Source: Oscillospiraceae bacterium (lineage in GTDB: Bacteria > Bacillota > Clostridia > Oscillospirales > Oscillospiraceae). From it: 64,000 bases of DNA. The DNA is taken from the NCBI GenBank assembly GCA_910575265.1, contig CAJTEA010000005.1, forward strand, positions 123,185-187,184, read 5' to 3'. The stretch's first letter is position 1, and every line of letters begins with the position of its first letter. Made by a program: the position numbers and the translations under genes. Shown here piece after piece: positions 24,699-32,626 of the stretch. Below the pieces are notes generated by a model that saw only the letters and a program-made list of their open reading frames with translations, was not told the DNA's origin and searched no databases.

Positions 24699-26534
24699 AT
24701 GGCAAAGAAACTGGTATCTGATCTGATTGTTGACTATCTGGCGCGCCGGGATGTGGAGTACGTTTTCGGGCTGTGCGGCCACACCGTCATTGGAATGCTG
24801 GACGCCTTCAACCGCAACCCCAAGGTGAAGTACATCTCCAACCGCCACGAGGCCGTGGCTTCCACCGCCGCTGACGGCTATGCCCGCCTGACCCACAAAG
24901 CCTCCGTGGTCATGTGCCACCTGGGTCCCGGCCTGACCAACGTCCTCACCGGCGTGGCCAACGCCTCCTTCGACTCCATTCCCATGGTGGTCATCGCCGG
25001 CGATGTGCCCAGCTACTACTTTGGCCGTCACCCTCACCAGGAGGTCAACATGCACGCCGACGGCGACCAGTACAAGATTCTGGAGCCGGTGTGCAAGCGC
25101 TGCTGGCGCATTGACGACGTGGAGGCCCTGCCCTACATCATGGACAAGGCCTTCCGTCTGGCTGAATCCGGCCGCCCCGGCCCCGTCCTCATCGACGTGC
25201 CCATGGACATGTTCTCCCGGGAGATGGAGGAGGACCTGTGGGCCCGTACTTACAAGGACAGCCACCTCACCGTGAAGCCCGCTCTCGACCCCGCCGCCGC
25301 CAAGGCCATCGCCGAGAAGCTGGTCAGCGCCAAGAACCCCGTCCTCCACGCCGGCGGCGGCATCCTGCTGGCCCAGGCCTCCGAGGAGCTGGCCGCTCTG
25401 GCCGAGTTCCTGGACATCCCCGTGTCCCGCACCCTGATGGGCCAGGGCTGCCTGTCTGACCGCCACCCCCTGATGCTGGGCCAGACCGGCTTCTGGGGCC
25501 TGGAGTCCACCCACGCCTTCACCGTCAACGCCGATGTGATCCTGGGTCTGGGCACCCGCTTCGCCGAGGCGGACAGCTCCAGCTGGTATCAGGGCGTCAC
25601 CTTCGACCCCGACAAGACCACCTTCCTCCAGATCGACATCGATCCCACCGAGATCGGCCGCAACTATGCCGTGGAGATCGGCGCTATCGCCGACCTGAAG
25701 ATCGCCTTGGCCCAGATTCTGGACGAGGTCAAGAAGATCTGCCCCGAGGGCAGGAAGCGTCCCGGCCTGCGGGAGCAGATCGCCAAGGCCAAGGCCGACT
25801 TCAAGGCCTCCGTCAAGGATATCTCCGAGGATTCCCGCTTCCCCATGACCCCCCAGCGGATTCTCCACGACGTAAAGGCCGCCATCCCCGAGGACGCCGT
25901 GATCTTCACCGACGTGGGCTGGAACAAGAACGGCGTGGCCCAACAGTTTGACATCACCGTTCCCGGCTCCATCCATCACTCCTCCGGTCTGGCCACCATG
26001 GGCTTCGGCGCCTCCGCCGTCCTGGGCGGCAAGCTGGCCGCTCCTGACCGCATCTGCCTGACCCTCACCGGTGACGGCGGCTTCGGTGTCAACCCCACCT
26101 GTCTGGCCACCGCTGTGGAGCAGGGCATCGCCTGCACCTGGGTTGTCATGAACAACTCCGCTTTCGGCACCATCGCCGGTCTGGAGAACGCCAACTATCA
26201 TACCTTCTTCGGCACCAAGTTCCACACCCCCGACGGCGAGAGCTACTCCCCCTGCTGGGCCGACGTGGCTAAGGCTTACGGCGTGGACGCCATCCGCTGT
26301 GAGTCCGCCGAGGACTTCCTGCCCGCCATGGAGAAGGCCATCGCCGCCAACAAGGCCGGTAAGCCCTTCCTGGTAGAGGCCCCCATGGAGAACATCGTGG
26401 TGCCCACCCCCGGTTGCTGGAACATCAACGATATCTATTCCCCCAACGAGCTGGTCAAAGAGGGCAAGCTGGTCAAGAAGGAGAACGGCCAGTACGTCGC
26501 CCCCAGCCACTCCAAGTCCCACAACGCCAAGTAA
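24699..26534 (+). CDS. Thiamine diphosphate-dependent enzyme, acetolactate synthase-like
   Basis: The 611-residue enzyme has the three domains of the acetohydroxyacid synthase/2-oxoacid decarboxylase superfamily. The catalytic Glu is in SNRHEAVASTAADGYAR (about residue 50), the central domain begins near 200, and the diphosphate/Mg site is LTGDGGFGVNP followed by VVMNNSAFGTI. It has no adjacent small regulatory subunit and carries a hydrophilic C-terminal tail, so a catabolic decarboxylase or lyase is more likely than branched-chain biosynthesis. Codon choice is strongly biased to GCC/CTG/ATC, which suggests high expression. AGGAGG precedes ATG 24699. The aldehyde dehydrogenase 1 kb downstream could use its product. 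Confidence 0.85.
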   Translation: MAKKLVSDLIVDYLARRDVEYVFGLCGHTVIGMLDAFNRNPKVKYISNRHEAVASTAADGYARLTHKASVVMCHLGPGLTNVLTGVANASFDSIPMVVIAGDVPSYYFGRHPHQEVNMHADGDQYKILEPVCKRCWRIDDVEALPYIMDKAFRLAESGRPGPVLIDVPMDMFSREMEEDLWARTYKDSHLTVKPALDPAAAKAIAEKLVSAKNPVLHAGGGILLAQASEELAALAEFLDIPVSRTLMGQGCLSDRHPLMLGQTGFWGLESTHAFTVNADVILGLGTRFAEADSSSWYQGVTFDPDKTTFLQIDIDPTEIGRNYAVEIGAIADLKIALAQILDEVKKICPEGRKRPGLREQIAKAKADFKASVKDISEDSRFPMTPQRILHDVKAAIPEDAVIFTDVGWNKNGVAQQFDITVPGSIHHSSGLATMGFGASAVLGGKLAAPDRICLTLTGDGGFGVNPTCLATAVEQGIACTWVVMNNSAFGTIAGLENANYHTFFGTKFHTPDGESYSPCWADVAKAYGVDAIRCESAEDFLPAMEKAIAANKAGKPFLVEAPMENIVVPTPGCWNINDIYSPNELVKEGKLVKKENGQYVAPSHSKSHNAK

Positions 26535-26566
26535 ATTTCTCTCTTTCTTCTTTTTCCAAACGGAAA

Positions 26567-26595
26567 GGAGGCGCCCGGTTCGGACGCCTCCTTTT
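26567..26595 (+). terminator. Terminator of the thiamine diphosphate enzyme gene
   Basis: Stem GGAGGCG/CGCCTCC (26567-26573 and 26585-26591) with an 11-nt loop and TTTT. Confidence 0.75.
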
Positions 26596-26664
26596 CGTAT
26601 TTTCCTGCCGCGGTTGGTTGAGTTCTGGTAAACGCTGTGATATAGAAAGAATTCTCTTTCGGCG

Positions 26665-27282
26665 CTAAATATTCCGCGGCTTCAGCACCGCCGTCTGCTT
26701 TTCCATCCTGGGAGTAAGCTCCAGAACAGAGCCAGAGTACTCCTTCACGTCGCCGCGCAGGCTGGTGAACTGTTTCAGGGTGCCGATCACGTCGTAGCCG
26801 AAGCCCCCGTCCCGGTAGTGCATGGGGATGACTACAGCGGGAGCCAGCTCGTCGGCCAGTCCGCTGGCCTGGGCGGCGTCGATGGTGTAGTAGCCCCCCA
26901 CGGGGATGAGCAGGGCGGTGAGGCCCCGGAGCTTGTCCTTTTGTTCCGCCGTCAACGCACAGCCCAGGTCGCCCAAGTGGGCGACGCGGCACTGGCCGTC
27001 GTCCAGGATGTGGATGGTGTCCGGCCCCCGGAGCGCCCCCTGCTGGTCGTCGTGCCAGGCGCTGACGGTCTCCACGGTGAAGGGAGAGGTCCCGCCCCGC
27101 TTCAGCGTGACGTTCTCCACGCCGCAGTGGTCGCCGTGGCCGTGGCTGCACAGCACCTGATCCGCTTCCTCGCGGAGGGGGGCGTAGCCCGGCACCTTGC
27201 CGTCCTGGTAGGGATCCAAAATAACGGAATAGCCCTGGGATTCGAGCTTAAAACAGGAATGGCCCAGCCAGGTGATTTTCAT
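26665..27282 (-). CDS. Metallo-beta-lactamase-fold metal-dependent hydrolase
   Basis: The 205-residue protein starts MKITWLGHSCFKLE, as in the UlaG/YtkL-like group, and has the metal motif SHGHGDHCG (HxHxDH), the Asp of VAHLGDLGCAL and the final His of VIPMHYRDGG. It should hydrolyse an ester, lactone or phosphodiester; the substrate is not known. AAGGAGGAATTTACC precedes ATG 27282. It is convergent with the thiamine diphosphate enzyme gene and read in the same direction as the aldehyde dehydrogenase gene behind it, but a hairpin and 210 bp separate the two. Confidence 0.9.
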   Translation of the reverse strand: MKITWLGHSCFKLESQGYSVILDPYQDGKVPGYAPLREEADQVLCSHGHGDHCGVENVTLKRGGTSPFTVETVSAWHDDQQGALRGPDTIHILDDGQCRVAHLGDLGCALTAEQKDKLRGLTALLIPVGGYYTIDAAQASGLADELAPAVVIPMHYRDGGFGYDVIGTLKQFTSLRGDVKEYSGSVLELTPRMEKQTAVLKPRNI

Positions 27283-27344
27283 GGTAAATTCCTCCTTATG
27301 ATTTCTTGGTCTATTATACTATACTTTGCCGCGAAATGGAAGAA

Positions 27345-27370
27345 GGCCGCCACACAGAAGTGTGGCGGCC
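27345..27370 (-). terminator. Hairpin after the aldehyde dehydrogenase gene
   Basis: Perfect 11-bp stem GGCCGCCACAC/GTGTGGCGGCC around AGAA; on the minus strand it is followed by TTCTTCC. It lies between the aldehyde dehydrogenase stop (27496) and the hydrolase promoter. The 125 bp between it and the dehydrogenase hold no recognisable feature. Confidence 0.6.
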
Positions 27371-27495
27371 CCTTCAATCAAAGCAGGAGCGTCTTGCCGC
27401 TCGCGATCCGCGTCCAGGTTGGCGCCCTGTCCGAACAGGTGTCCCGCCCCGGCATCCGCGGGAAAGCGATCAAGTAGAGAGCCTGAGCTGGAGGT

Positions 27496-28932
27496 TTACT
27501 CCTCGTCCATATCGGGCTTGTTGAACTCGCCGAACAGCTCCTCGTTGGAGGGCATGTCATAGGGCAGAGGACGGGCCACCCAGGTGGTGTTCATGTAGTG
27601 CTTCAGGCAGATGTTCTCAGAGACGATGTTGCCGCCCCAGGTGCCGCAGCCCATGGAAGACGTGGGGGGCATGCCGTTGTAAGCGGAGCCGGAGTTGCCC
27701 CGGTTGTTGGGCTGGCGGACCATGATGCGGGAAACGGGAGCGCACATGCCCAGACGGTCGATGTGGCTGTCATCCCAGGAGTAAATGCCACAGGAGTGGC
27801 CCTTGCCGCCCACGTTGAACATGGCCTGCATCATATCCAGAGCGTTCTGGAACTCGCCCTTGTACTTGAACAGGGCCAGCAGGGTGGTCAGCTTCTCGCT
27901 GGAGAAGAAGTGCTCCTTGCCCACATTCTCGATGCCGCCGCCGGTGACAGCGATGAACTTGCGGTCCTCGGGGATGGTGAAGCCGGCGGCCTCGGCCAGC
28001 TTCTGGGGGCTGATGGCCACGGTGTTGGGCAGACGGTGGCCGGTCTCATCCCACATGACATTCTTCAGCTTCTCGGCCTCTTCCTCGTTGGCCAGGTAAG
28101 CGCCCTGGTCCACCAGAGCCTTCACAAAGCCGTCGTAGATGTCCTCGTGGATAATCAGGTTGCCGTCGCAGGAGCAGCCGGAGCCGAAGTCAGAGGTCTT
28201 GGAGATGCGGGTGTTCTCGGCGGCCTCAGCCTGACGCTCGGGGGTGTCGCAGGTGTTGTCGATGATGACAGTGGCGTTGCCGGCGCCGGAGCCGTAGGCG
28301 GGGACACCGGTGGAGTAGGCGGACTTGACCATGGGACGGCCGCCGGTGGCGATGGTCAGCTGGCAGCGCTTCATCAGCTCCTGGGTCAGGGAGATGCTGG
28401 GCTCCTCAATGCCCTGGATGATGTCGGCGGGAGCGCCCTCACGGACCAGAGCCTCGCGGATGATGTTGATGCACTTGTTGGTGGTCTTCTTGGCGCGGGG
28501 GTGGGGGGAGCAGATGATGACGTCACGGGCCTTGATGGCGTAAATCACCTGGCCGGCGGGGGTCAGGCAGGGGTTGGTGGTGGGCACCAGGGAGGCGATG
28601 ACGCCCACAGGCTTGGCGTACTTCACAATGCCCTTCTCGGGGATCTCCTCGATGATGCCGACGCTCTTCTGGCGCAGGCAGTCCCGGAGGATCAGCTTGA
28701 TCTTGTTGCGCTTGTTGCGCTTGGTGACCTTGTCGCCCAGACCGGTCTCGTCCACGGCCTCGTCAGCCAGATTGGCCCAGACCTTCATGTCCACAACGGC
28801 GGCGGCGACAGCCTGGCACAGGCGGTCCACACGGGCCTGGTCATAAGTAGCGATGATGTCGGCGGCCTTCTGGGCACGAGCGACCATTTCGTCCAGCATC
28901 TGGATCTGTTCAGCAGTGACTTCTTTTGCCAT
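27496..28932 (-). CDS. CoA-acylating aldehyde dehydrogenase (EutE/SauS-like)
   Basis: The 478-residue protein belongs to the acylating aldehyde dehydrogenases, which turn an aldehyde, CoA and NAD(P) into acyl-CoA. The catalytic Cys is in SKTSDFGSGCSCDGNLII, preceded by GNATVIIDNTCD; the nucleotide region has CSPHPRAKKTT. The length and the C-terminal SMGCGTWGGNIVSENI block fit stand-alone enzymes of the acetaldehyde, succinate-semialdehyde or sulfoacetaldehyde type; I cannot separate these by eye. AGGAGCG precedes ATG 28932. It is divergent from a LysR gene and has a LysR-type dyad 64 bp before its transcription start. Confidence 0.87.
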   Translation of the reverse strand: MAKEVTAEQIQMLDEMVARAQKAADIIATYDQARVDRLCQAVAAAVVDMKVWANLADEAVDETGLGDKVTKRNKRNKIKLILRDCLRQKSVGIIEEIPEKGIVKYAKPVGVIASLVPTTNPCLTPAGQVIYAIKARDVIICSPHPRAKKTTNKCINIIREALVREGAPADIIQGIEEPSISLTQELMKRCQLTIATGGRPMVKSAYSTGVPAYGSGAGNATVIIDNTCDTPERQAEAAENTRISKTSDFGSGCSCDGNLIIHEDIYDGFVKALVDQGAYLANEEEAEKLKNVMWDETGHRLPNTVAISPQKLAEAAGFTIPEDRKFIAVTGGGIENVGKEHFFSSEKLTTLLALFKYKGEFQNALDMMQAMFNVGGKGHSCGIYSWDDSHIDRLGMCAPVSRIMVRQPNNRGNSGSAYNGMPPTSSMGCGTWGGNIVSENICLKHYMNTTWVARPLPYDMPSNEELFGEFNKPDMDEE

Positions 28933-28985
28933 GATGAATACGCTCCTTTGAATTTTATTTTTTGCCGGGGTCTTTTGATGATCCT

Positions 28986-29015
28986 ATTCTAGCGCGGATT
29001 CAGGCGGAAGTCCAA
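28986..29015 (-). promoter_or_regulatory. Promoter of the acylating aldehyde dehydrogenase
   Basis: On the minus strand TTGGAC (29015-29010) and TAGAAT (28991-28986) are 18 bp apart. The -35 region reads TATTGGAC, identical to that of the thiamine diphosphate enzyme promoter. Confidence 0.65.
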
Positions 29016-29035
29016 TACCGGGTTTCTTGCATGTC

Positions 29036-29050
29036 ATAGAGTTTGTCTAT
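29036..29050. promoter_or_regulatory. LysR-type dyad between the aldehyde dehydrogenase and LysR genes
   Basis: ATAGA-GTTTG-TCTAT is a perfect 5-5-5 dyad. Its centre is about 64 bp upstream of the expected dehydrogenase start, the standard place of a LysR recognition site. Confidence 0.65.
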
Positions 29051-29125
29051 CATACAGCCGCTCTATCAAACCGGTTTGTATTTTTTACACAAAAACCGAA
29101 AAACCCTCTTGCGCAAAGGGCTTAC

Positions 29126-29154
29126 TTGCAAGAGAGCGGATTTTGGAGTACAAT
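29126..29154 (+). promoter_or_regulatory. Promoter of the second LysR gene
   Basis: TTGCAA (29126-29131) and TACAAT (29149-29154) with a 17-bp spacer. Confidence 0.7.
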
Positions 29155-29190
29155 AGAAAAAAACTATAATGACAGAAACGAGGCGTTTTT

Positions 29191-30078
29191 ATGACACTGC
29201 TCCAGCTGCAATATTTTAAGACCCTGGCCCGGGTTCTGCACTACACCCAGGCCGCCGCCGAGCTCCATATCGCCCAGCCCAGCCTGAGCTACTCCATCAA
29301 GGAGCTGGAGAAGGAGCTGGGGGTGAAGCTCTTTGAAAAGGACAGCCGGCACATCAAGCTCACCGTCTACGGCGAGCAGTTCCTCCCCTACGCGGAGCGG
29401 GCTCTGGGCATGCTGGACGAGGGGGTGGGAGTGCTGAAGCAGATGGCGGGCTCCGCCCAGCAGATCGTCCGGCTGGGGTATTTCCACTCCATCTCCGCCT
29501 CCCTGATCCCCGCCGTGATGATGGGCATCTACGGCCAGGAGAAGAACCAGAGCATCCGCTTCCAGTTCACCGAGGCCCCCTCCTTCGACCTGTTTCAGCA
29601 GCTGAAAAAGGGGGAGCTGGACCTGGCCTTCTGCCTGCACCAGGACCCGGACATCGAGTCGGTGACCATCATGCGCCAGCCTCTGTATCTGGCCGTCCCG
29701 GAGCACCACCCTTTGGCAAAACGGGAATCGGTGTGCTTTGAGGACTTCGCCCGGGAGCCCATCGTCATGCTGGACAAGCCCAGCAGCCTGCGCCAGAAGA
29801 TGGACGAGATCTATTACCAGCATGACCTCACCCCCAATGTGGTGTTTGAGGTCCGGGAGTGCAACGCCGCGCTGCAATATGTGGCTTTGCGCTTCGGCGT
29901 ATCCGTTCTGCCCCAGGTGCCCGCCATGGAAAATGAGAAGGTGGTCACCATCCCTATCTCTGATGAGACCTCCTCCTTCGTCCGCACCGTCTGCCTGTCC
30001 TGGATGAAGAACCGTCCTCTGTCCCCCGCCGCCAGGCGGGTCCGGGACTACATCGTGGAGTATTACGCCACACCATAA
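29191..30078 (+). CDS. LysR family transcriptional regulator
   Basis: The 295-residue regulator has an N-terminal winged helix (LLQLQYFKTLARVLHYTQAA, then QPSLSYSIKELEKELG) and an effector domain with LDLAFCLHQDPDIESV and the hinge FGVSVLPQVPAM. It is similar in build to the regulator at 23562 but not a close copy. It is divergent from the aldehyde dehydrogenase, whose promoter carries a LysR dyad, so direct control is very likely. A strong terminator follows at once. Confidence 0.94.
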   Translation: MTLLQLQYFKTLARVLHYTQAAAELHIAQPSLSYSIKELEKELGVKLFEKDSRHIKLTVYGEQFLPYAERALGMLDEGVGVLKQMAGSAQQIVRLGYFHSISASLIPAVMMGIYGQEKNQSIRFQFTEAPSFDLFQQLKKGELDLAFCLHQDPDIESVTIMRQPLYLAVPEHHPLAKRESVCFEDFAREPIVMLDKPSSLRQKMDEIYYQHDLTPNVVFEVRECNAALQYVALRFGVSVLPQVPAMENEKVVTIPISDETSSFVRTVCLSWMKNRPLSPAARRVRDYIVEYYATP

Positions 30079-30083
30079 TAAAG

Positions 30084-30111
30084 ATTCCCGCCTCCTTTCG
30101 GAGGCGGGAAT
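30084..30111. terminator. Bidirectional terminator between the LysR gene and gdhA
   Basis: Perfect 12-bp stem ATTCCCGCCTCC/GGAGGCGGGAAT around TTTC; gdhA ends at 30135 on the other strand. Confidence 0.8.
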
Positions 30112-30134
30112 TGACTTTCGCAGGAATAGTTTTC

Positions 30135-31487
30135 TTAGAAGATACCCTGCGCCATCATGGCGTCGGCGACCTTCTGGAAGCCCACGATATTGGCGCCGGC
30201 CACCAGGTCGTAGCCCAGGCCATAGCGCTCGGCGACCTCGACGGAGTTGTTGAAGATGTTCTTCATAATGCCCTTCAGCTTCTCGTCCACTTCCTCAGCG
30301 GTCCAGTACAGGCGCTCGGCGTTCTGGGCCATCTCCAGCTCAGAGACGGACACGCCGCCGGCGTTGACGGCCTTGGAGGGGGCGACCACGATGTGGGGCT
30401 GCTTCTTCAGGAACTCCAGAGCCTCGTTGGTGGTGGGCATATTGGCGACCTCGATGTAGTACTTCACACCGGAGGCGGCGATCTTCTCCGCCCACTCCAT
30501 GTTGACGTCGTTCTGGGTGGCGGCGGGCATGTAGATGTCCACATCCTTGACGCCCCAGCACTTCTCGCCGGCCACGAACTCACAGCCGAACTTCTCGGCG
30601 TAGGAGGCGCAGTGGGCGGGATCCTTGGCGCGCATCTCCAGGATATAGTTCAGCTTCTCCTCGGTGTCCACGCCGTCGGGATCGTGGATGTAGCCGTCGG
30701 GGCCGGCGAAGTAGGTGACTTTGGCGCCCAGCTCAGCGGCCTTCTTCATGATGCCCCAGCCCACGTTGCCGTAGCCGGAGATGGCGATCCGCTTGCCCTT
30801 GATGTCCTCGCCGTCGTGCTTCAGGGCCTCGACCAGATAGTACACCGCGCCGAAGCCGGTGGCCTCGGGACGCATCAGGGAGCCGCCGGTTGCCACGGAC
30901 TTGCCGGACAGAGCGCCGAACTCGGAAGCGCCCACGATGCGGCGGTACTGGCCGTACATATAGTTGATCTCACGGCCGCCGCAGCCCAGGTCGCCGGCGG
31001 GGCAGTCGATGTCCTGGCCGATGTGGCGGTACAGCTCAGTGATGAAGGCCTGGCAGAAGCGCATCACCTCAGCGTCGCTCTTGCCCCGGGGGTCAAAGTC
31101 GGAGCCGCCCTTGGCGCCGCCGATGGGCAGCCCGGTCATGGCGTCCTTGAAGGTCTGCTCGAAGCCCAGGAACTTGATGATGGACAGGTTCACGGAGGGG
31201 TCAAAGCGGATGCCGCCCTTGTAGGGGCCCAGGGCTCCGTTGTACTGCACGCGGTAACCGCGGTTGACCTGCCAGTTGTGATTGTCGTCCTCCCAGGTGA
31301 CGCGGAACTCAATCACGCGCTCGGGCTCCACCATGCGTTCCAGCAGGGAGACCTTCTCATACTCGGGGTGGGCGTTGATCACGGGCTCCAGAGAGGTGAG
31401 GACCTCCTCCACGGTCTGCAGGAACTCGGGCTCGTTGGCGTTCTTGGCGCGGGTTTCGTTCAGGACCTTCTCAATGTACTTGTTCAT
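30135..31487 (-). CDS. gdhA: Glutamate dehydrogenase, NADP-type hexameric family
   Basis: The 450-residue enzyme interconverts 2-oxoglutarate plus ammonia and glutamate. The substrate Lys is in LPIGGAKGGSDFDPRGKS, and the Rossmann motif is AISGYGNVGWG. The length and the N-terminus (EVLTSLEPVINAHPEYEKV) fit the 450-residue class typical of anabolic NADP enzymes, although clostridial members are also used for glutamate fermentation. AGGAGG precedes ATG 31487 and a TTTACA-16-TATGAT promoter is present. It is a single-gene unit next to the catabolic block. Confidence 0.95.
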   Translation of the reverse strand: MNKYIEKVLNETRAKNANEPEFLQTVEEVLTSLEPVINAHPEYEKVSLLERMVEPERVIEFRVTWEDDNHNWQVNRGYRVQYNGALGPYKGGIRFDPSVNLSIIKFLGFEQTFKDAMTGLPIGGAKGGSDFDPRGKSDAEVMRFCQAFITELYRHIGQDIDCPAGDLGCGGREINYMYGQYRRIVGASEFGALSGKSVATGGSLMRPEATGFGAVYYLVEALKHDGEDIKGKRIAISGYGNVGWGIMKKAAELGAKVTYFAGPDGYIHDPDGVDTEEKLNYILEMRAKDPAHCASYAEKFGCEFVAGEKCWGVKDVDIYMPAATQNDVNMEWAEKIAASGVKYYIEVANMPTTNEALEFLKKQPHIVVAPSKAVNAGGVSVSELEMAQNAERLYWTAEEVDEKLKGIMKNIFNNSVEVAERYGLGYDLVAGANIVGFQKVADAMMAQGIF

Positions 31488-31586
31488 AGCGGCATTCCTC
31501 CTATAAAATTATGTTGCTGGGTGAATTTTGACGGAAACCCTTCATTTTTCTGTCTGGAAGGCCTCCGCTCTTGCTTTGATATGTAT

Positions 31587-31614
31587 ATCATACCACAAAA
31601 GCGGCCGGTGTAAA
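31587..31614 (-). promoter_or_regulatory. Promoter of gdhA
   Basis: TTTACA (31614-31609) and TATGAT (31592-31587) are 16 bp apart. An inverted repeat TTTTGTGG/CCACAAcAAAA (31623-31647) lies upstream and might bind a regulator. Confidence 0.65.
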
Positions 31615-31674
31615 GCACATCTTTTGTGGAGGTTACCACAACAAAAAGGCTGTGGCAGAAGAATGCGGGCACAA

Positions 31675-31711
31675 AAAACGGCCGTTTCCACAAAAAGAGA
31701 CGGCCGTTTTT
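31675..31711 (-). terminator. Terminator of the PspC gene
   Basis: Stem with AAAACGGCCGT/ACGGCCGTTTT around a 14-nt loop, T tract on the minus strand. Confidence 0.75.
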
Positions 31712-31741
31712 GGTCATTCTGCAAGTGTTCCGTCAGAGCGC

Positions 31742-31951
31742 TCAGTACCCCGGGTAGATGTCGCTCTTTTTGGGCATGATGAGGGCGCAGATCAGATAGG
31801 CCCAGAAGCCGAAGGTGCCGCAGAAGGCGGCGATCACCCAGCCCACCCGCACCAGGGTGGGGTCGATGTCAAAGTACTCCGCGATGCCGCCGCATACGCC
31901 GCACACCATCTTGTAGGGGCCCTCGGTCCGATACAGTCTTTTGCTTCCCAT
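31742..31951 (-). CDS. PspC domain protein
   Basis: The 69-residue protein is one PspC domain: LYRTEGPYKMVCGVCGGIAEYFDIDPTLVRVGW-type motif (residues 5-38) followed by one membrane helix (about 37-59) and a short tail. PspC proteins are linked to envelope stress. ATG 31951 has AAAAAGGAGCGG upstream; the longer frame covers the leader. It is monocistronic. Confidence 0.9.
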   Translation of the reverse strand: MGSKRLYRTEGPYKMVCGVCGGIAEYFDIDPTLVRVGWVIAAFCGTFGFWAYLICALIMPKKSDIYPGY

Positions 31952-32050
31952 ATATATCCGCTCCTTTTTAAAATCGTTTGGGGCTGTGTTCTGTTCTATA
32001 TCATACGCTCCCCGAATTGAAAATTCCATAGGGAAAGGATAAAAGAATCA

Positions 32051-32626
32051 TTAAAATTCCTGGAGCAGCCAGACCCACCTGGCCAGCAGGGCGGCGGAAA
32101 TGGTGAAAAAGACCTCCAGGGCGGTGGATACCATCATGGGAATCAGGAAGAGGACGGCGCAGCCCACAGCCATAAACAGGCAGAAGCGGAGGGGTCCCGC
32201 CCAGCGGTCCGGGTCCCGGCGGCGGAAGATCAGGACGATAAGCTGCAAGGCCAGCATCAGCAGGACGCTGGCTCCGGCGGCGAGGACCACATGGAGGGCG
32301 GCGTATTTTGGAAAATACTGGGGCAGATAGGGGATGGCCAGGGCGTAGGACAGAGACAGGACGGCGGACAGGGCCAGCAGCCGCACGGTGATCCGCTGCC
32401 ACAGGGCGGGCAGGCGGAAGGAAAGCCGGATGAGCATGACGAAGAAGTAGCTCCCAGCCAGCAGGCCCCAGTAAAGAAAGCCCCGGTAGTGGTCCGGCCC
32501 GGTGACGGCGATCACCGAAAAATTGGTGCCGAACCACTCCACGCTTCCCGCGAAGAGCAGGGTGTAGGCGGGGATCAGAAAGCAGGCGAAGAGGTTCAGC
32601 CAGAAGTGCCCGGATTTTTTTCGCAT
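32051..32626 (-). CDS. Hypothetical membrane protein with six helices
   Basis: The 191-residue protein has about six hydrophobic helices (near 9-27, 45-65, 80-100, 108-130, 145-165, 168-186) and a charged RRRDPDRW loop. I do not recognise the family. Its start lies 31 bp inside the end of the DEAD helicase gene, so translation is coupled to it, and it is probably the second gene of that transcript. Confidence 0.75.
   Translation of the reverse strand: MRKKSGHFWLNLFACFLIPAYTLLFAGSVEWFGTNFSVIAVTGPDHYRGFLYWGLLAGSYFFVMLIRLSFRLPALWQRITVRLLALSAVLSLSYALAIPYLPQYFPKYAALHVVLAAGASVLLMLALQLIVLIFRRRDPDRWAGPLRFCLFMAVGCAVLFLIPMMVSTALEVFFTISAALLARWVWLLQEF

Noticed and set aside
24699..26534. Assignment of the thiamine diphosphate enzyme as biosynthetic acetolactate synthase (ilvB)
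   Set aside because: No ilvN/ilvC neighbours, no leader peptide or T-box, and placement between LysR-controlled catabolic genes; only the superfamily is supported.
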